From Akkermansiaceae bacterium (GTDB lineage Bacteria; Verrucomicrobiota; Verrucomicrobiia; Verrucomicrobiales; Akkermansiaceae): a DNA stretch of 11,698 nt. This document shows positions 1 through 6,923 of this stretch, piece after piece. The notes under the pieces are model-generated. The model worked only from the letters and a program-made list of their open reading frames with translations. It did not search any database and had not been told where the DNA came from. A program made the translations under genes and the position numbers. Position 1 is the first letter of the stretch. Each line of letters begins with the position of its first letter. The stretch is from contig JALZUH010000002.1 in NCBI GenBank assembly GCA_023301645.1, positions 1-11,698 of the forward strand, written 5' to 3'.

Positions 1-162
1 CTGTCTCTGATTTTCCTCCAAGGTTCTGGAGGTGTATTTCTCTCCCTATTGCTGCTGACGGCGGTCATTTTTGGCGAGTTGTTTGAGCGTAAGCTCTACT
101 TCGGCGCTGTGGCGGCTCTGCGTATGCCCGGTCTCATTCCAAGCCAATCTCACGATGAATAA
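1..162 (+). CDS. DmsC-type molybdoenzyme membrane anchor subunit, C-terminal end (partial)
   Basis: Frame 1 is open from the window edge to a TAA at 160-162 and gives the last 53 residues of a protein that starts outside the window. About residues 5-24 are a hydrophobic, leucine-rich helix. The motif GELFERKLYF follows, then a short tail with MPG. A Gly-Glu-x2-x-Arg helix end followed by MPG is, from memory, typical of the last transmembrane segment of DmsC/YnfH-type anchors, which hold a molybdoenzyme at the membrane and pass electrons from quinol. The stop codon overlaps the start of the nitrate reductase gene, so the two are almost certainly co-translated. The visible part is short, so the family call is moderate. 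An iron-sulfur domain may be fused or encoded upstream, but that cannot be seen here. Confidence 0.6.
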   Translation: MSLIFLQGSGGVFLSLLLLTAVIFGELFERKLYFGAVAALRMPGLIPSQSHDE

Positions 163-2350
163 GTTATTGAAGAAATTCCCCATCCGCGAGTGGTCTGGGA
201 CGAAGACAGAAGAGCTTATCCGCAAGCCCGGAGGCTTCGGACTTGGGCAGGTGCCTGAGCTGCACTCACCAGATGCTACGACTTCGATGATTTGTGGTTT
301 CTGCGCTACGGGATGTTGCTTAGATGTGCACTTGAAGGATGGTGTGGCGACGAACATTACGCCGTCGTCGAAATACCCTGTGAATATCGGTATGGCTTGT
401 CCAAAGGGGTGGGAGGCTCTTACTCCACTTTTGGCAGATGATCGCGCGAAGACACCGATGATTCGGAAGTCACGTGGTGGCGAGCTTGAGGCGTGTGACT
501 GGGATACGGCGATGAAGACCTTCTGCACGCGCATGAAGGATGTGCAGCGTGAGCACGGCAGGGAGTCGGTAGCATTTATTAGCACAGGGCAGATTTGCAT
601 GGAGGAGATGGCCTTTCTGGGTAGTCTCGCAAAATTTGGCATGGGGATGAGGCATGGCGATGGTAATACCCGCCAGTGCATGGCATCTGCGGTGGTTGCT
701 TATAAACAGAGCTTTGGCTTTGATGCTCCACCTTATACTTATCAGGATTTTGAGGAGTCTGATGTGATCGTCCTTGTGGGGTCGAATCTCTGTATCGCCC
801 ACCCGATTATGTGGCAGCGAGTGCAGCAGAATAAGAAGCAGCCTAAAATCGTGGTGATCGACCCTCGCAAGACGGAAACGGCGGTGGCGGCAACGCACCA
901 CTACCCGATTGCTCCTAAGTCAGATCTTACCTTTTTCTACGGAATTGCTCATCTTTTAATCAGGGAGGGCTGGATAGATGAGGCGTTTATTAGTGAGCAT
1001 ACCAATGAATTTACCGCGTTTAAGGAGCATGTCGCGAGCTTTACCCCAGAGGTAGTCTCACAGGTGTCAGGTATTTCTGAAAGTGGTCTCTATGAGCTGG
1101 CTAAGATGATTAAGGAGGGGAAGAATGTTTCTTTCTGGTGGACGATGGGCGTGAACCAGAGCCATGAGGCGGTGCGCACGGCACAGAGTATTATTAATCT
1201 AGCTTTGATGACGGGTAATATTGGTAGACCTGGCACTGGGGCAAACTCGATTACTGGCCAGTGTAATGCCATGGGCTCACGCTTATTTAGTAACACCACT
1301 GGCTTACTAGGTGGGCATGATTTCACCAATCCAGAGCATCGTCAGAAGGTGGCAGATATTTTAGAAATCGATGAGAAGGTCATCCCGAGAGAGAATAGCT
1401 GGGCGTATGATCAGATCATTGAGGGGATCGATACAGGGGCGATTAAGGGGCTGTGGATCTTAGCTACTAATACCTCACACTCGTGGGTGGAGAAGGCTCG
1501 ACTCTCGGGGCTCTTTGAGAAGCTCGATTTTCTTGTGGTGCAGGATATGTATGGCAATACAGATACGGCTCAGCAGGCTGATTTGGTTCTTCCCGCTGCA
1601 TGCTGGGCTGAGAAGGATGGTTGCTTTATCAACTCAGAGCGGAGGATCGGTCTGGTCAAGCAGGTGTCGAAGGCGCCGGGGATGGCTCTTTCTGATTTTA
1701 AGATTTTCCGCCTGATTGCCCAATACTGGGGCTGTGGTGAGATGTTTAGCAAGTGGAGTGATCCCGAGGCAGTTTTCCAGATTATCAAGGCGACGACCAA
1801 GGGGCAGCCCTGCGATATTACTGGTATTACGGGGTATCAAATGATTGATGAGCACGGTGGTATCCAGTGGCCGCTGCCAGCAGGCACGACTGAGTTCGCC
1901 CAGCAACGCCGCCTACTTGAAGACTATTCGTTTTTCCACGCAGACCGGAAGGCTATATTTCTCTACGAGGATACGGTTGATGGGCCTGAGATGCCAGATG
2001 AGGAGTATCCGATTGTTCTACTTACAGGCAGGGGGAGCTCTAGCCAGTGGCACACTCAGACTCGCACGTCTAAGTCAGAGGTCTTGCAGAAACTTGCCCC
2101 TGCTCACTGCTATGTAGAGATGAATCCAATCGATGCCGAGAGGTTGGGTGTGGCGACTAATGATATGGTCACCGTTGAGTCTCGTCGGGGTAAGGCGCGG
2201 GTATCCGCTTTTGTCACGCCGACTCTTCAAAAAGGGCAGATTTTCATGGCGATGCATTACCCAGAGACCAATGTGCTGACGCAGTCTTCATTCGACCCGT
2301 ATTCGCGTCAGCCTAATTATAAGTTTAGTGCGGTTAGATTGCTTGTTTAA
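155..2350 (+). CDS. nasA: Assimilatory nitrate reductase catalytic subunit (NasA/NarB type)
   Basis: Molybdopterin enzyme of the DMSO-reductase superfamily that reduces nitrate to nitrite, 731 aa with this start. An N-terminal [4Fe-4S] site is visible as C47, C50, C54 and C82 (CGFCATGC, then ACPKG). Then comes the Mo-bis-MGD core, where NTRQCMASAV carries the likely molybdenum ligand C175. The last ~120 residues form the dinucleotide-binding domain, including SSQWHTQTRT. The length fits NarB-like enzymes (about 700-750 aa); the extra C-terminal [2Fe-2S] domain of enterobacterial NasA is absent. The N-terminus (MNKLLKKFPIREW) has no Tat twin-arginine signal, so the enzyme should be cytoplasmic. 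I chose the ATG at 155 because the open frame from 71 lies inside the upstream anchor gene. ATGAATAA makes an 8-bp start/stop overlap, implying translational coupling; there is no Shine-Dalgarno motif. A related formate dehydrogenase is less likely because the active-site ligand is Cys in a nitrate-reductase-like context. Substrate is inferred from family, not proven. Confidence 0.85.
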   Translation: MNKLLKKFPIREWSGTKTEELIRKPGGFGLGQVPELHSPDATTSMICGFCATGCCLDVHLKDGVATNITPSSKYPVNIGMACPKGWEALTPLLADDRAKTPMIRKSRGGELEACDWDTAMKTFCTRMKDVQREHGRESVAFISTGQICMEEMAFLGSLAKFGMGMRHGDGNTRQCMASAVVAYKQSFGFDAPPYTYQDFEESDVIVLVGSNLCIAHPIMWQRVQQNKKQPKIVVIDPRKTETAVAATHHYPIAPKSDLTFFYGIAHLLIREGWIDEAFISEHTNEFTAFKEHVASFTPEVVSQVSGISESGLYELAKMIKEGKNVSFWWTMGVNQSHEAVRTAQSIINLALMTGNIGRPGTGANSITGQCNAMGSRLFSNTTGLLGGHDFTNPEHRQKVADILEIDEKVIPRENSWAYDQIIEGIDTGAIKGLWILATNTSHSWVEKARLSGLFEKLDFLVVQDMYGNTDTAQQADLVLPAACWAEKDGCFINSERRIGLVKQVSKAPGMALSDFKIFRLIAQYWGCGEMFSKWSDPEAVFQIIKATTKGQPCDITGITGYQMIDEHGGIQWPLPAGTTEFAQQRRLLEDYSFFHADRKAIFLYEDTVDGPEMPDEEYPIVLLTGRGSSSQWHTQTRTSKSEVLQKLAPAHCYVEMNPIDAERLGVATNDMVTVESRRGKARVSAFVTPTLQKGQIFMAMHYPETNVLTQSSFDPYSRQPNYKFSAVRLLV

Positions 2351-2479
2351 ATAGGCTGATTTACTAGCTCTAAGAAGTGCTGAGTCAGTGAGATATATGG
2401 CTGATTTCATGTCTGCCCTTATTATTTGTGAGTGATTACAATTGTTATTGAGCATTGCTGAGTGTAGCTTGAATCATCT

Positions 2480-3268
2480 ATGATTCTTCGTGCAATTGGG
2501 CGGCCTGTATTAGGCTTACTTGACTACCTAGGTGAGGTGGCCTCTCTCGGTGGGCAGGTGTTTGAGTCTTTGTTGTATGGCAGGAAGCGATGGCGCCAGC
2601 TGCTGGCGCAAATTGTGGAGATTGGTTTTAATTCGCAGCCCGTGGTGATTATTACGGGGGCCTTTGTAGGTGCGGTGCTAGCCGCGCAGGGGTTATTCCA
2701 GCTCAAAGACATGGGCATGGAGTCGATGGGAGGGGCGATGGTGAGTGTGGGTATGCTCCGTGAGCTAGGTCCTTCACTGACGGCTATTATGCTAGCGGGT
2801 CGCGTCGGAGCGTCGATGTCGGCGGAGATCGGCACGATGAAGGTGACTGAGCAGGTTGATGCCTTGCGCTCGATGAGTGTGAACCCGATTGATTATCTGG
2901 TTACACCACGGTTTATGGCGATGATTATTTCAGTGCCATTGCTCATTACCGAGGCGGCCGCATTTGGCATCATGGCATCATGGCTTATTGGCACTAAGGC
3001 CTTTGGTGTCTCAGATGCTTGGTGGAGCCACCATACGCAGATACATACCGATATGTCGGATATTTACATCTCTCTGATTAAGGGATTTGTCTTTGGTATA
3101 TTAATTGTCCTCATTTCCTGCCACCAAGGCTTGAAAGCGTCACACGGAGCGGTGGGTGTGGGTAAAGGAGCTACTAATGCAATGGTGTTTTCTGCATTGG
3201 CTATTTTGGTCATTAACTTTTTCCTAACGATGCTGCTTAATATTTTCTTTCCAGTTGGAGTGCTCTAA
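2480..3268 (+). CDS. mlaE: MlaE-family ABC transporter permease
   Basis: Inner-membrane permease of the MlaE/YrbE/Ttg2B family, which with an ATPase (MlaF) and an MCE protein (MlaD) moves phospholipids between inner and outer membranes. At 262 aa it matches the family (E. coli MlaE is about 260). The hallmark block lies at residues 94-144: RELGPSLTAIMLAGRVGAS, then AEIGTMKVTEQVDAL, then NPIDYLVTPR. Hydrophobic segments lie roughly at 54-73, 96-116, 145-171, 196-216 and 234-257. An amphipathic N-terminal region (1-45) precedes the first of these. No mlaF or mlaD is adjacent: upstream is nasA (129 nt gap) and downstream msrB (94 nt). The partners must be elsewhere if it works as an Mla complex. 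No Shine-Dalgarno motif precedes the ATG. Family is certain; substrate is inferred. Confidence 0.88.
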   Translation: MILRAIGRPVLGLLDYLGEVASLGGQVFESLLYGRKRWRQLLAQIVEIGFNSQPVVIITGAFVGAVLAAQGLFQLKDMGMESMGGAMVSVGMLRELGPSLTAIMLAGRVGASMSAEIGTMKVTEQVDALRSMSVNPIDYLVTPRFMAMIISVPLLITEAAAFGIMASWLIGTKAFGVSDAWWSHHTQIHTDMSDIYISLIKGFVFGILIVLISCHQGLKASHGAVGVGKGATNAMVFSALAILVINFFLTMLLNIFFPVGVL

Positions 3269-3362
3269 TTCGGCAGGCGCTCTACTTGATCGGAAATGTT
3301 AGGAAAATAAGTGGATCTTTCATTTTGAGGGAATAGATTAGCTTCAGATACATCTTAATAAT

Positions 3363-3980
3363 ATGAATAGAAATTACCTTTTAACGTTCTGTGTCATACT
3401 TGGCTTCGGTATGACGGCCTCATTATTACTTAATGCTCAATCACAAGAACCTATGAAAACAGAAGACGCGATACCTAATCAACCTGAGAAACCTGTTACG
3501 ATGACCGAAGCTGAATGGAAGCAAAAGCTGACACCTGAGCAGTATCGTATAGCAAGACTGTCTTGGACTGAGTCACCTAATGGTGAGATTTATAAGCAGT
3601 TTAAAAAACAGGGAGCTGGCACGTATTACTGTGTGGGTTGTAATGCTGAGCTGTTCTCATCCGACGAGAAGTTTGACTCACACTGTGGCTGGCCATCTTT
3701 CTATGACCCGTCAAATGCTAAGAATGTGAAGTCTATTCCAGATCCTGATGGCCGTCGTGTGGAGGTGAAGTGTAATGTTTGTGACGCTCACCTCGGGCAT
3801 GTATTCAGAGGAGAAGGATTTGATACCCCTACCGATCAGCGTTACTGTATCAATGGCACAGTGCTTAAATATGTTTCTGATGAAGATGTTGCTAAAAAGA
3901 AGCTAGAAGATGCAGCTAAGGAAATGAAAAAGAGCACTGAGGAAGAGGTGCAGCCAGACGCTCAGGAAAAGTCAGAATAA
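3363..3980 (+). CDS. msrB: Peptide-methionine (R)-S-oxide reductase MsrB, exported
   Basis: Reduces methionine-R-sulfoxide in oxidised proteins. The 205-aa protein has three parts. Residues 1-26 are a hydrophobic signal peptide (probable cleavage after LLLNA), so it acts outside the cytoplasm. The MsrB domain (about 55-172) shows zinc cysteines C90/C93 (YCVGC) and C137/C140 (CNVC), C108 in FDSHCGWPSF (the recycling cysteine in family members), H143 and H146 in DAHLGHVF, and the catalytic C162 in RYCIN. The tail (173-205) is highly charged, rich in Lys, Glu and Ala, and probably helical. Two normally conserved spots differ: the usual TExPFSG reads TESPNGE, and RYCINSAAL reads RYCINGTVL. All catalytic and metal residues remain, so activity is expected. 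No MsrA neighbour or fusion is present. The preceding 94 nt hold no Shine-Dalgarno motif and only a weak promoter-like TTGAGG (3325) with TACATC (3349). Confidence 0.9.
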   Translation: MNRNYLLTFCVILGFGMTASLLLNAQSQEPMKTEDAIPNQPEKPVTMTEAEWKQKLTPEQYRIARLSWTESPNGEIYKQFKKQGAGTYYCVGCNAELFSSDEKFDSHCGWPSFYDPSNAKNVKSIPDPDGRRVEVKCNVCDAHLGHVFRGEGFDTPTDQRYCINGTVLKYVSDEDVAKKKLEDAAKEMKKSTEEEVQPDAQEKSE

Positions 3981-3996
3981 GAGCGGTATGTAATAT

Positions 3997-4060
3997 AGCT
4001 GGGTGTTGGAGTTTTTAAGAACCTCTTTTCTACCCAGCTTGCTCGTTGATTCTGTTTTTT
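3997..4060 (+). terminator. Probable terminator of msrB (long-loop hairpin)
   Basis: AGCTGGGT at 3997-4004 is perfectly complementary to ACCCAGCT at 4032-4039, making an 8-bp stem with a 27-nt loop. A run of six T ends at 4060, about 15 nt past the stem. The distance to the T run is longer than ideal, so this is a plausible rather than strong rho-independent terminator. It sits just after msrB in a convergent junction with ruvX. Confidence 0.4.
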
Positions 4061-4080
4061 AGAATAAGCGATTAAGTAGT

Positions 4081-4106
4081 AAAAAGATTAGCCGCTAAGC
4101 GGTTAA
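4081..4106 (-). terminator. Rho-independent terminator of ruvX
   Basis: On the minus strand TTAACCGC, loop TTA, GCGGCTAA forms an 8-bp stem with one A-C mismatch. It is followed by a CTTTTT tract (plus-strand AAAAAG at 4081-4086). It starts 4 nt after the ruvX stop codon, exactly where the manC-ruvX transcript should end. Confidence 0.6.
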
Positions 4107-4110
4107 CTTT

Positions 4111-4584
4111 CTACTCGGGGAGGTAAGGCTCGTCCCAGATGACATCATTGAATCCTAGCCATTTGTTAAGAATTTCTACGGCAGCAGCTTGGTCAATGAG
4201 TTCTTTGTGCTTACTGGCACCTTTTTTACCTTTGATGCCAGCTTGGAGTAGCTTGTCATTGGCAGCTACAGTGGTGAGTGTTTCATCACAGTAGTGTAGC
4301 GGGGTGTCGGGTAGCCTGCGTTTGACTTCATTGGCAAATTTGCGGATTTTGAGTGCGGATGCTCCTTCCGTGCCGTCCATTCTGAGGGGGAGCCCAATGA
4401 CCATGGTTTTGATTTGGCGTTGGCTCACTAGCTCGGCAATACGCTCGATGGGGTCTAGGCCAGTTTTCATCGGGATGGTCTCGACTGGGTGTGCCATGAT
4501 CCCTACTGGGTCGGTCGCTGCTATACCCGTGCGGGCATCACCATGGTCGATGGCCAAAACGGGGTGTGTGATATCCTCCTGCAT
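4111..4584 (-). CDS. ruvX: RuvX/YqgF family Holliday-junction resolvase-like nuclease
   Basis: RNase H-fold protein of the YqgF/RuvX family, described both as a putative Holliday-junction resolvase and as a nuclease in pre-16S rRNA 5'-end processing. At 157 aa it is slightly longer than the usual ~140. Acidic residues in the expected places are D13 (LAIDHGDARTG), E101 (CDETLTT) and D131 (KELIDQAAAVEIL). The conserved VIGLPLRMDGTEG loop lies at 62-74. It is downstream of manC on the same strand with a 51-nt gap, so the two probably share a transcript; a terminator follows immediately. The start is the only sensible ATG: the next start-like codon (TTG, codon 10) would cut into the first beta strand. 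No Shine-Dalgarno lies upstream, although AGGAGG occurs within codons 2-4. Confidence 0.9.
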   Translation of the reverse strand: MQEDITHPVLAIDHGDARTGIAATDPVGIMAHPVETIPMKTGLDPIERIAELVSQRQIKTMVIGLPLRMDGTEGASALKIRKFANEVKRRLPDTPLHYCDETLTTVAANDKLLQAGIKGKKGASKHKELIDQAAAVEILNKWLGFNDVIWDEPYLPE

Positions 4585-4635
4585 GATATTAGTGGGTATT
4601 GGAGTGCTGTGGGGTGTGATGGAGCGACCGCTGAT

Positions 4636-5745
4636 TTAGAGTAGCTCGTCGGGAAGGATTTTTCCAAGATCCTTGATGTTATCGGCACGGTGGCGATTGG
4701 CGATGAGTAAGGCGTCGTCAGTTTGCACGACGATGAGATCGTGGACACCGATGAGTGCGACCTTTGACTCTGGGCGGTCATTAAATACGATGTTGTCACG
4801 GCAGTCGATTTCAGCAATTTCGGTATTGGTTTTATTGCCATCACCCTGCTCGTCGAGGTAGTTGGACAGGGAAATCCATGACCCGACATCATCCCAGTCG
4901 AATGTGGCCTCGATATTGAGCACGCGCGAGGCGTTCTCCATCAAGGCGTAATCAATAGATATTGGAGTGAGGTTTAGGAAATGCTCGTCGATGGCGGCCG
5001 TTGGCTCTGGGGCTTGGCTTACTTGCTGAATGAAGGTGGCGAGTTCGGGTGAGTGAGTTTCTAGCTCTGCGACGACGGTTTTGACCGACCAGATGAACAT
5101 GCCGGCGTTCCATGCGTAGTTGCCTTGGTTGAGGAACTTCTCTGCTAGCTCACTATTAGGCTTTTCGCGGAAGCGGGCAACATCGTGAGCTTTATTGGTG
5201 GTAGTAGGCCCCTCCACCGTGGCTTCACCGCCGCGCTCGATGTAGCCAAATGACGGGCATGGCCATGTGGGCTTGATGCCGACAGTTACGAGGGCTGGAT
5301 TATTCTCTGCCACAGTCATAGCGTCAGCCATCACGCAGTGGTAGGCAGCCGTGTCGCTAATGAGTTGATCGGATGGTAAGATCATCATGGTGGCTTCGGG
5401 ATCACGCGCTGCAATGAGGGCGATACCAAGTGCTACGGCAGGAGCGGTGTCTCGCTTGGCAGGCTCGGCGAAGATGTTTCCCTTGGGCAGATCTGAGGCG
5501 ACTTCACGGACAGCGGCTTCTTGCAGAGGATTGGTGAGGATGAGAATGTTTTCCTTGGGGATGAGGCCTTCTAGTCGCTGGATGGTCTGAGTGAGTAAGG
5601 TGGCACTGCCAAAGAGATTGAGCAGTTGCTTGGGCTTAGCATTTCGTGAAAGGGGCCAGAATCGAGTGCCGCTTCCGCCAGCAAGGATGAGGGCGTATTG
5701 GCTGTTTGTGGAGGCGTTCATAGGTTGATTATGAGTAGGGTTCAT
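4636..5745 (-). CDS. manC: Mannose-1-phosphate guanylyltransferase
   Basis: Makes GDP-mannose from GTP and mannose-1-phosphate in the cytoplasm, the donor for mannose- and fucose-containing glycans. The nucleotidyltransferase signature LAGGSGTRFWPLSR (21-34) is followed by KPKQLL (37-42). Further motifs are FAEPAKRDTAPAV (92-104), PSDQLI (124-129), FREKP (192-196), NAGMF (213-217) and DWDDVGSW (283-290). At 369 aa it is the short, monofunctional type without the C-terminal phosphomannose-isomerase cupin domain of bifunctional ManC/AlgA. Start choice is between M1 (5745) and M9 (5721); neither has a Shine-Dalgarno motif, and the catalytic fold begins at about residue 16, so M9 is possible. It is transcribed ahead of ruvX and diverges from the 103-aa gene across 74 bp. 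No other polysaccharide genes are nearby, so a housekeeping supply of GDP-mannose is likely. Confidence 0.92.
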   Translation of the reverse strand: MNPTHNQPMNASTNSQYALILAGGSGTRFWPLSRNAKPKQLLNLFGSATLLTQTIQRLEGLIPKENILILTNPLQEAAVREVASDLPKGNIFAEPAKRDTAPAVALGIALIAARDPEATMMILPSDQLISDTAAYHCVMADAMTVAENNPALVTVGIKPTWPCPSFGYIERGGEATVEGPTTTNKAHDVARFREKPNSELAEKFLNQGNYAWNAGMFIWSVKTVVAELETHSPELATFIQQVSQAPEPTAAIDEHFLNLTPISIDYALMENASRVLNIEATFDWDDVGSWISLSNYLDEQGDGNKTNTEIAEIDCRDNIVFNDRPESKVALIGVHDLIVVQTDDALLIANRHRADNIKDLGKILPDELL

Positions 5746-5819
5746 TGATGAAAAAGAAGAAACTGCGAATTCTCAGGAATTTCTCTTTTATACCTAGAAT
5801 ACGAGGCTAGAATATATCC
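5746..5819. promoter_or_regulatory. Divergent promoter region between manC and the 103-aa gene
   Basis: This 74-bp AT-rich gap must hold promoters for both directions. On the plus strand TAGAAT (5808-5813) lies 6 nt before the ATG at 5820. A second TAGAAT is at 5795-5800. No good -35 hexamer is visible at 16-18 bp from either. A small dyad, AATTC-TCAG-GAATT (5769-5782), sits centrally and could be an operator, but it is short enough to be chance. Confidence 0.35.
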
Positions 5820-6131
5820 ATGACAGATGAGCAATCAGATAAGAACTGGATAGAGACAAGCGCTTCGTTTGCACCTGCTGTAATGGGTGCCGCAGCAGGT
5901 ATTTTTGTAGGTGATTTGATTCACCGTGATACTCGCCGCCCTATTGCTTTTGCTTTAGCCGCTATTGGCCTATGTGCTGTTGCTCCTGCTCTTGTAGAAG
6001 TGATAGCCGATAAGGTAAATGGCCCGAATACCAGCCGTGGAAATCGTAGAACGCTACGAAATATCCGTGATGCGGGTGCTGGCGTAGATGAGTTCTCTGA
6101 CATTAATGAGGACGAGCTGTATATTGGCTAA
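5820..6131 (+). CDS. Small two-helix membrane protein of unknown function
   Basis: 103 aa, not recognised as a named family. Residues 1-16 are polar and acidic. Two hydrophobic helices follow, about 17-34 (FAPAVMGAAAGIFVGDLI) and 41-62, the first rich in Gly and Ala. A basic turn, HRDTRR (35-40), joins them. Residues 66-103 form a polar tail that is first basic (RGNRRTLRNIR), then acidic (DEFSDINEDEL). This suggests a small inner-membrane hairpin protein with its basic loop on the cytoplasmic side. It is upstream of and co-oriented with the lipoprotein gene (60-nt gap), so the two may share a transcript and an envelope role. GAGG lies 13 nt before the ATG, too far for a good ribosome-binding site. 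A plus-strand TAGAAT 6 nt from the ATG raises a leaderless start. Coding status is supported by amino-acid composition and by placement in an otherwise empty gap. Confidence 0.65.
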   Translation: MTDEQSDKNWIETSASFAPAVMGAAAGIFVGDLIHRDTRRPIAFALAAIGLCAVAPALVEVIADKVNGPNTSRGNRRTLRNIRDAGAGVDEFSDINEDELYIG

Positions 6132-6191
6132 GTATTTTGATCAGATTGCTGGGCTAAAGACCTCCAGATAAATCACATAAAAAACCTCTTT

Positions 6192-6845
6192 ATGAAAAAA
6201 ATAGAAATCAGACAACTTTTTGCTACATCATCAGCTGTATTGTCCGTGGTGGCTACACTGTCGCTAGTAAGTTGTGCCAACTTCAGGCAAGGGCCCATCA
6301 GTAGTGACGGGCTTAATCCTCTCAATCCAGCAGGATCTTTCCAGGAAGTAGCGCCTGAGGTAATGCTCAAGAAAGGCTACTCGCATTTTTCACCTGGTTC
6401 ATTTTTGACCACTCAGTCATCTAATGCGGCTTTTTATACGAAATATCCAAGTGGCACTCAGCAGCCGGAGAAGACTCTAGCTAATGGCACGGAGGTGAAG
6501 GTGATTTCTAGCAAGCTCGCATACACCAAGGTAGAGTTAGTTAATACAGGTGAAGTAGGTTATGTTTCTACTGTGCTATTAGGCCAAGATGTTTCCTTTA
6601 ATGATATCGCAGGAGCTGATTACCAGAGCACTTTCGACACTCCAAATCCAGCAGTTCAAGCGGCGCCGATTACACCAGTTGCACCACTAGCACCTGAGTT
6701 GCTTCCAGAGGGCGTCGCGCCTTCAATTTCGGCATCAGACGTGCCTTTCTCAGTGATCGATGACTTACCATCAGTAGCCCCTCCACCGCAAAACACGGGT
6801 CTCTATGCCCCTGTCGACGTGAGCGACCTTCCGGCATCGCAGTAA
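6192..6845 (+). CDS. SH3-like-domain lipoprotein
   Basis: 217-aa predicted lipoprotein. The N-terminus has MKK, a hydrophobic stretch and the lipobox LVSC with C28 as the lipidated cysteine. Residue +2 is Ala, not Asp, so outer-membrane sorting is plausible by the rule known from E. coli. Residues about 67-131 look like a bacterial SH3-like barrel: FLTTQSSNAAFYTKYP, a gap, LANGTEVKVIS, YTKVELVNTGEVGYVSTVLL. Such domains often bind cell-wall peptides. Residues 150-217 are a low-complexity Pro/Ala/Val tail with loosely repeated SDVP, DDLP and SDLP units. It follows the small membrane-protein gene and is closed by a strong terminator. No catalytic domain is seen, so I would not assign a function beyond envelope association. 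No Shine-Dalgarno motif precedes the ATG. Confidence 0.75.
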   Translation: MKKIEIRQLFATSSAVLSVVATLSLVSCANFRQGPISSDGLNPLNPAGSFQEVAPEVMLKKGYSHFSPGSFLTTQSSNAAFYTKYPSGTQQPEKTLANGTEVKVISSKLAYTKVELVNTGEVGYVSTVLLGQDVSFNDIAGADYQSTFDTPNPAVQAAPITPVAPLAPELLPEGVAPSISASDVPFSVIDDLPSVAPPPQNTGLYAPVDVSDLPASQ

Positions 6846-6876
6846 GTTGATTAAAGCATTTAAGTTTTTACCAATG

Positions 6877-6910
6877 AGCCTCCTGCAATGATGTAGGGGG
6901 CTTGTTTTTT
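6877..6910 (+). terminator. Rho-independent terminator after the lipoprotein gene
   Basis: AGCCTCCTGC (6877-6886), loop AATGAT, GTAGGGGGCT (6893-6902) forms a 10-bp stem with two G-U pairs. TGTTTTTT follows, ending at 6910. The T tract ends only 13 nt before the avtA start codon, so it must also affect or delimit avtA expression. Confidence 0.85.
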
Positions 6911-6915
6911 ATAAA
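6910..6915 (+). promoter_or_regulatory. Possible -10 element for avtA
   Basis: TATAAA overlaps the last T of the terminator and lies 8 nt before the avtA ATG (6924). Transcription from it would start at or next to the start codon. No recognisable -35 hexamer lies 16-18 bp upstream, since that stretch is the terminator loop. This is a suggestion resting on spacing alone. Confidence 0.2.
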
Positions 6916-6923
6916 GAAATGAT

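Noticed and set aside
71..154. Longer nitrate reductase start at 71, adding 28 residues
   Set aside because: This stretch is coding in frame 1 for the end of the membrane anchor, and the added residues look nothing like the family N-terminus; the ATG at 155 gives the normal length and a typical start/stop overlap.
46..681. Minus-strand open frame of 211 codons opposite the nitrate reductase
   Set aside because: It is the antisense shadow of a clear molybdoenzyme gene and shows no recognisable domain or plausible composition.
2426..2454. TTGTGA as a -35 box for mlaE
   Set aside because: No acceptable -10 hexamer lies 16-18 bp downstream.
2351..2479. Repeats GGCTGATTT (2354 and 2399), TGCTGAGT (2378 and 2456) and the palindrome CTGAGTCAG after nasA
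   Set aside because: Short, AT-biased matches at the level expected by chance in 129 nt; no T run and no promoter pair to give them meaning.
3325..3354. TTGAGG with TACATC as the msrB promoter
   Set aside because: Both hexamers are weak matches, with only about half the positions agreeing in the -10; not reliable by eye, so only mentioned in the msrB entry.
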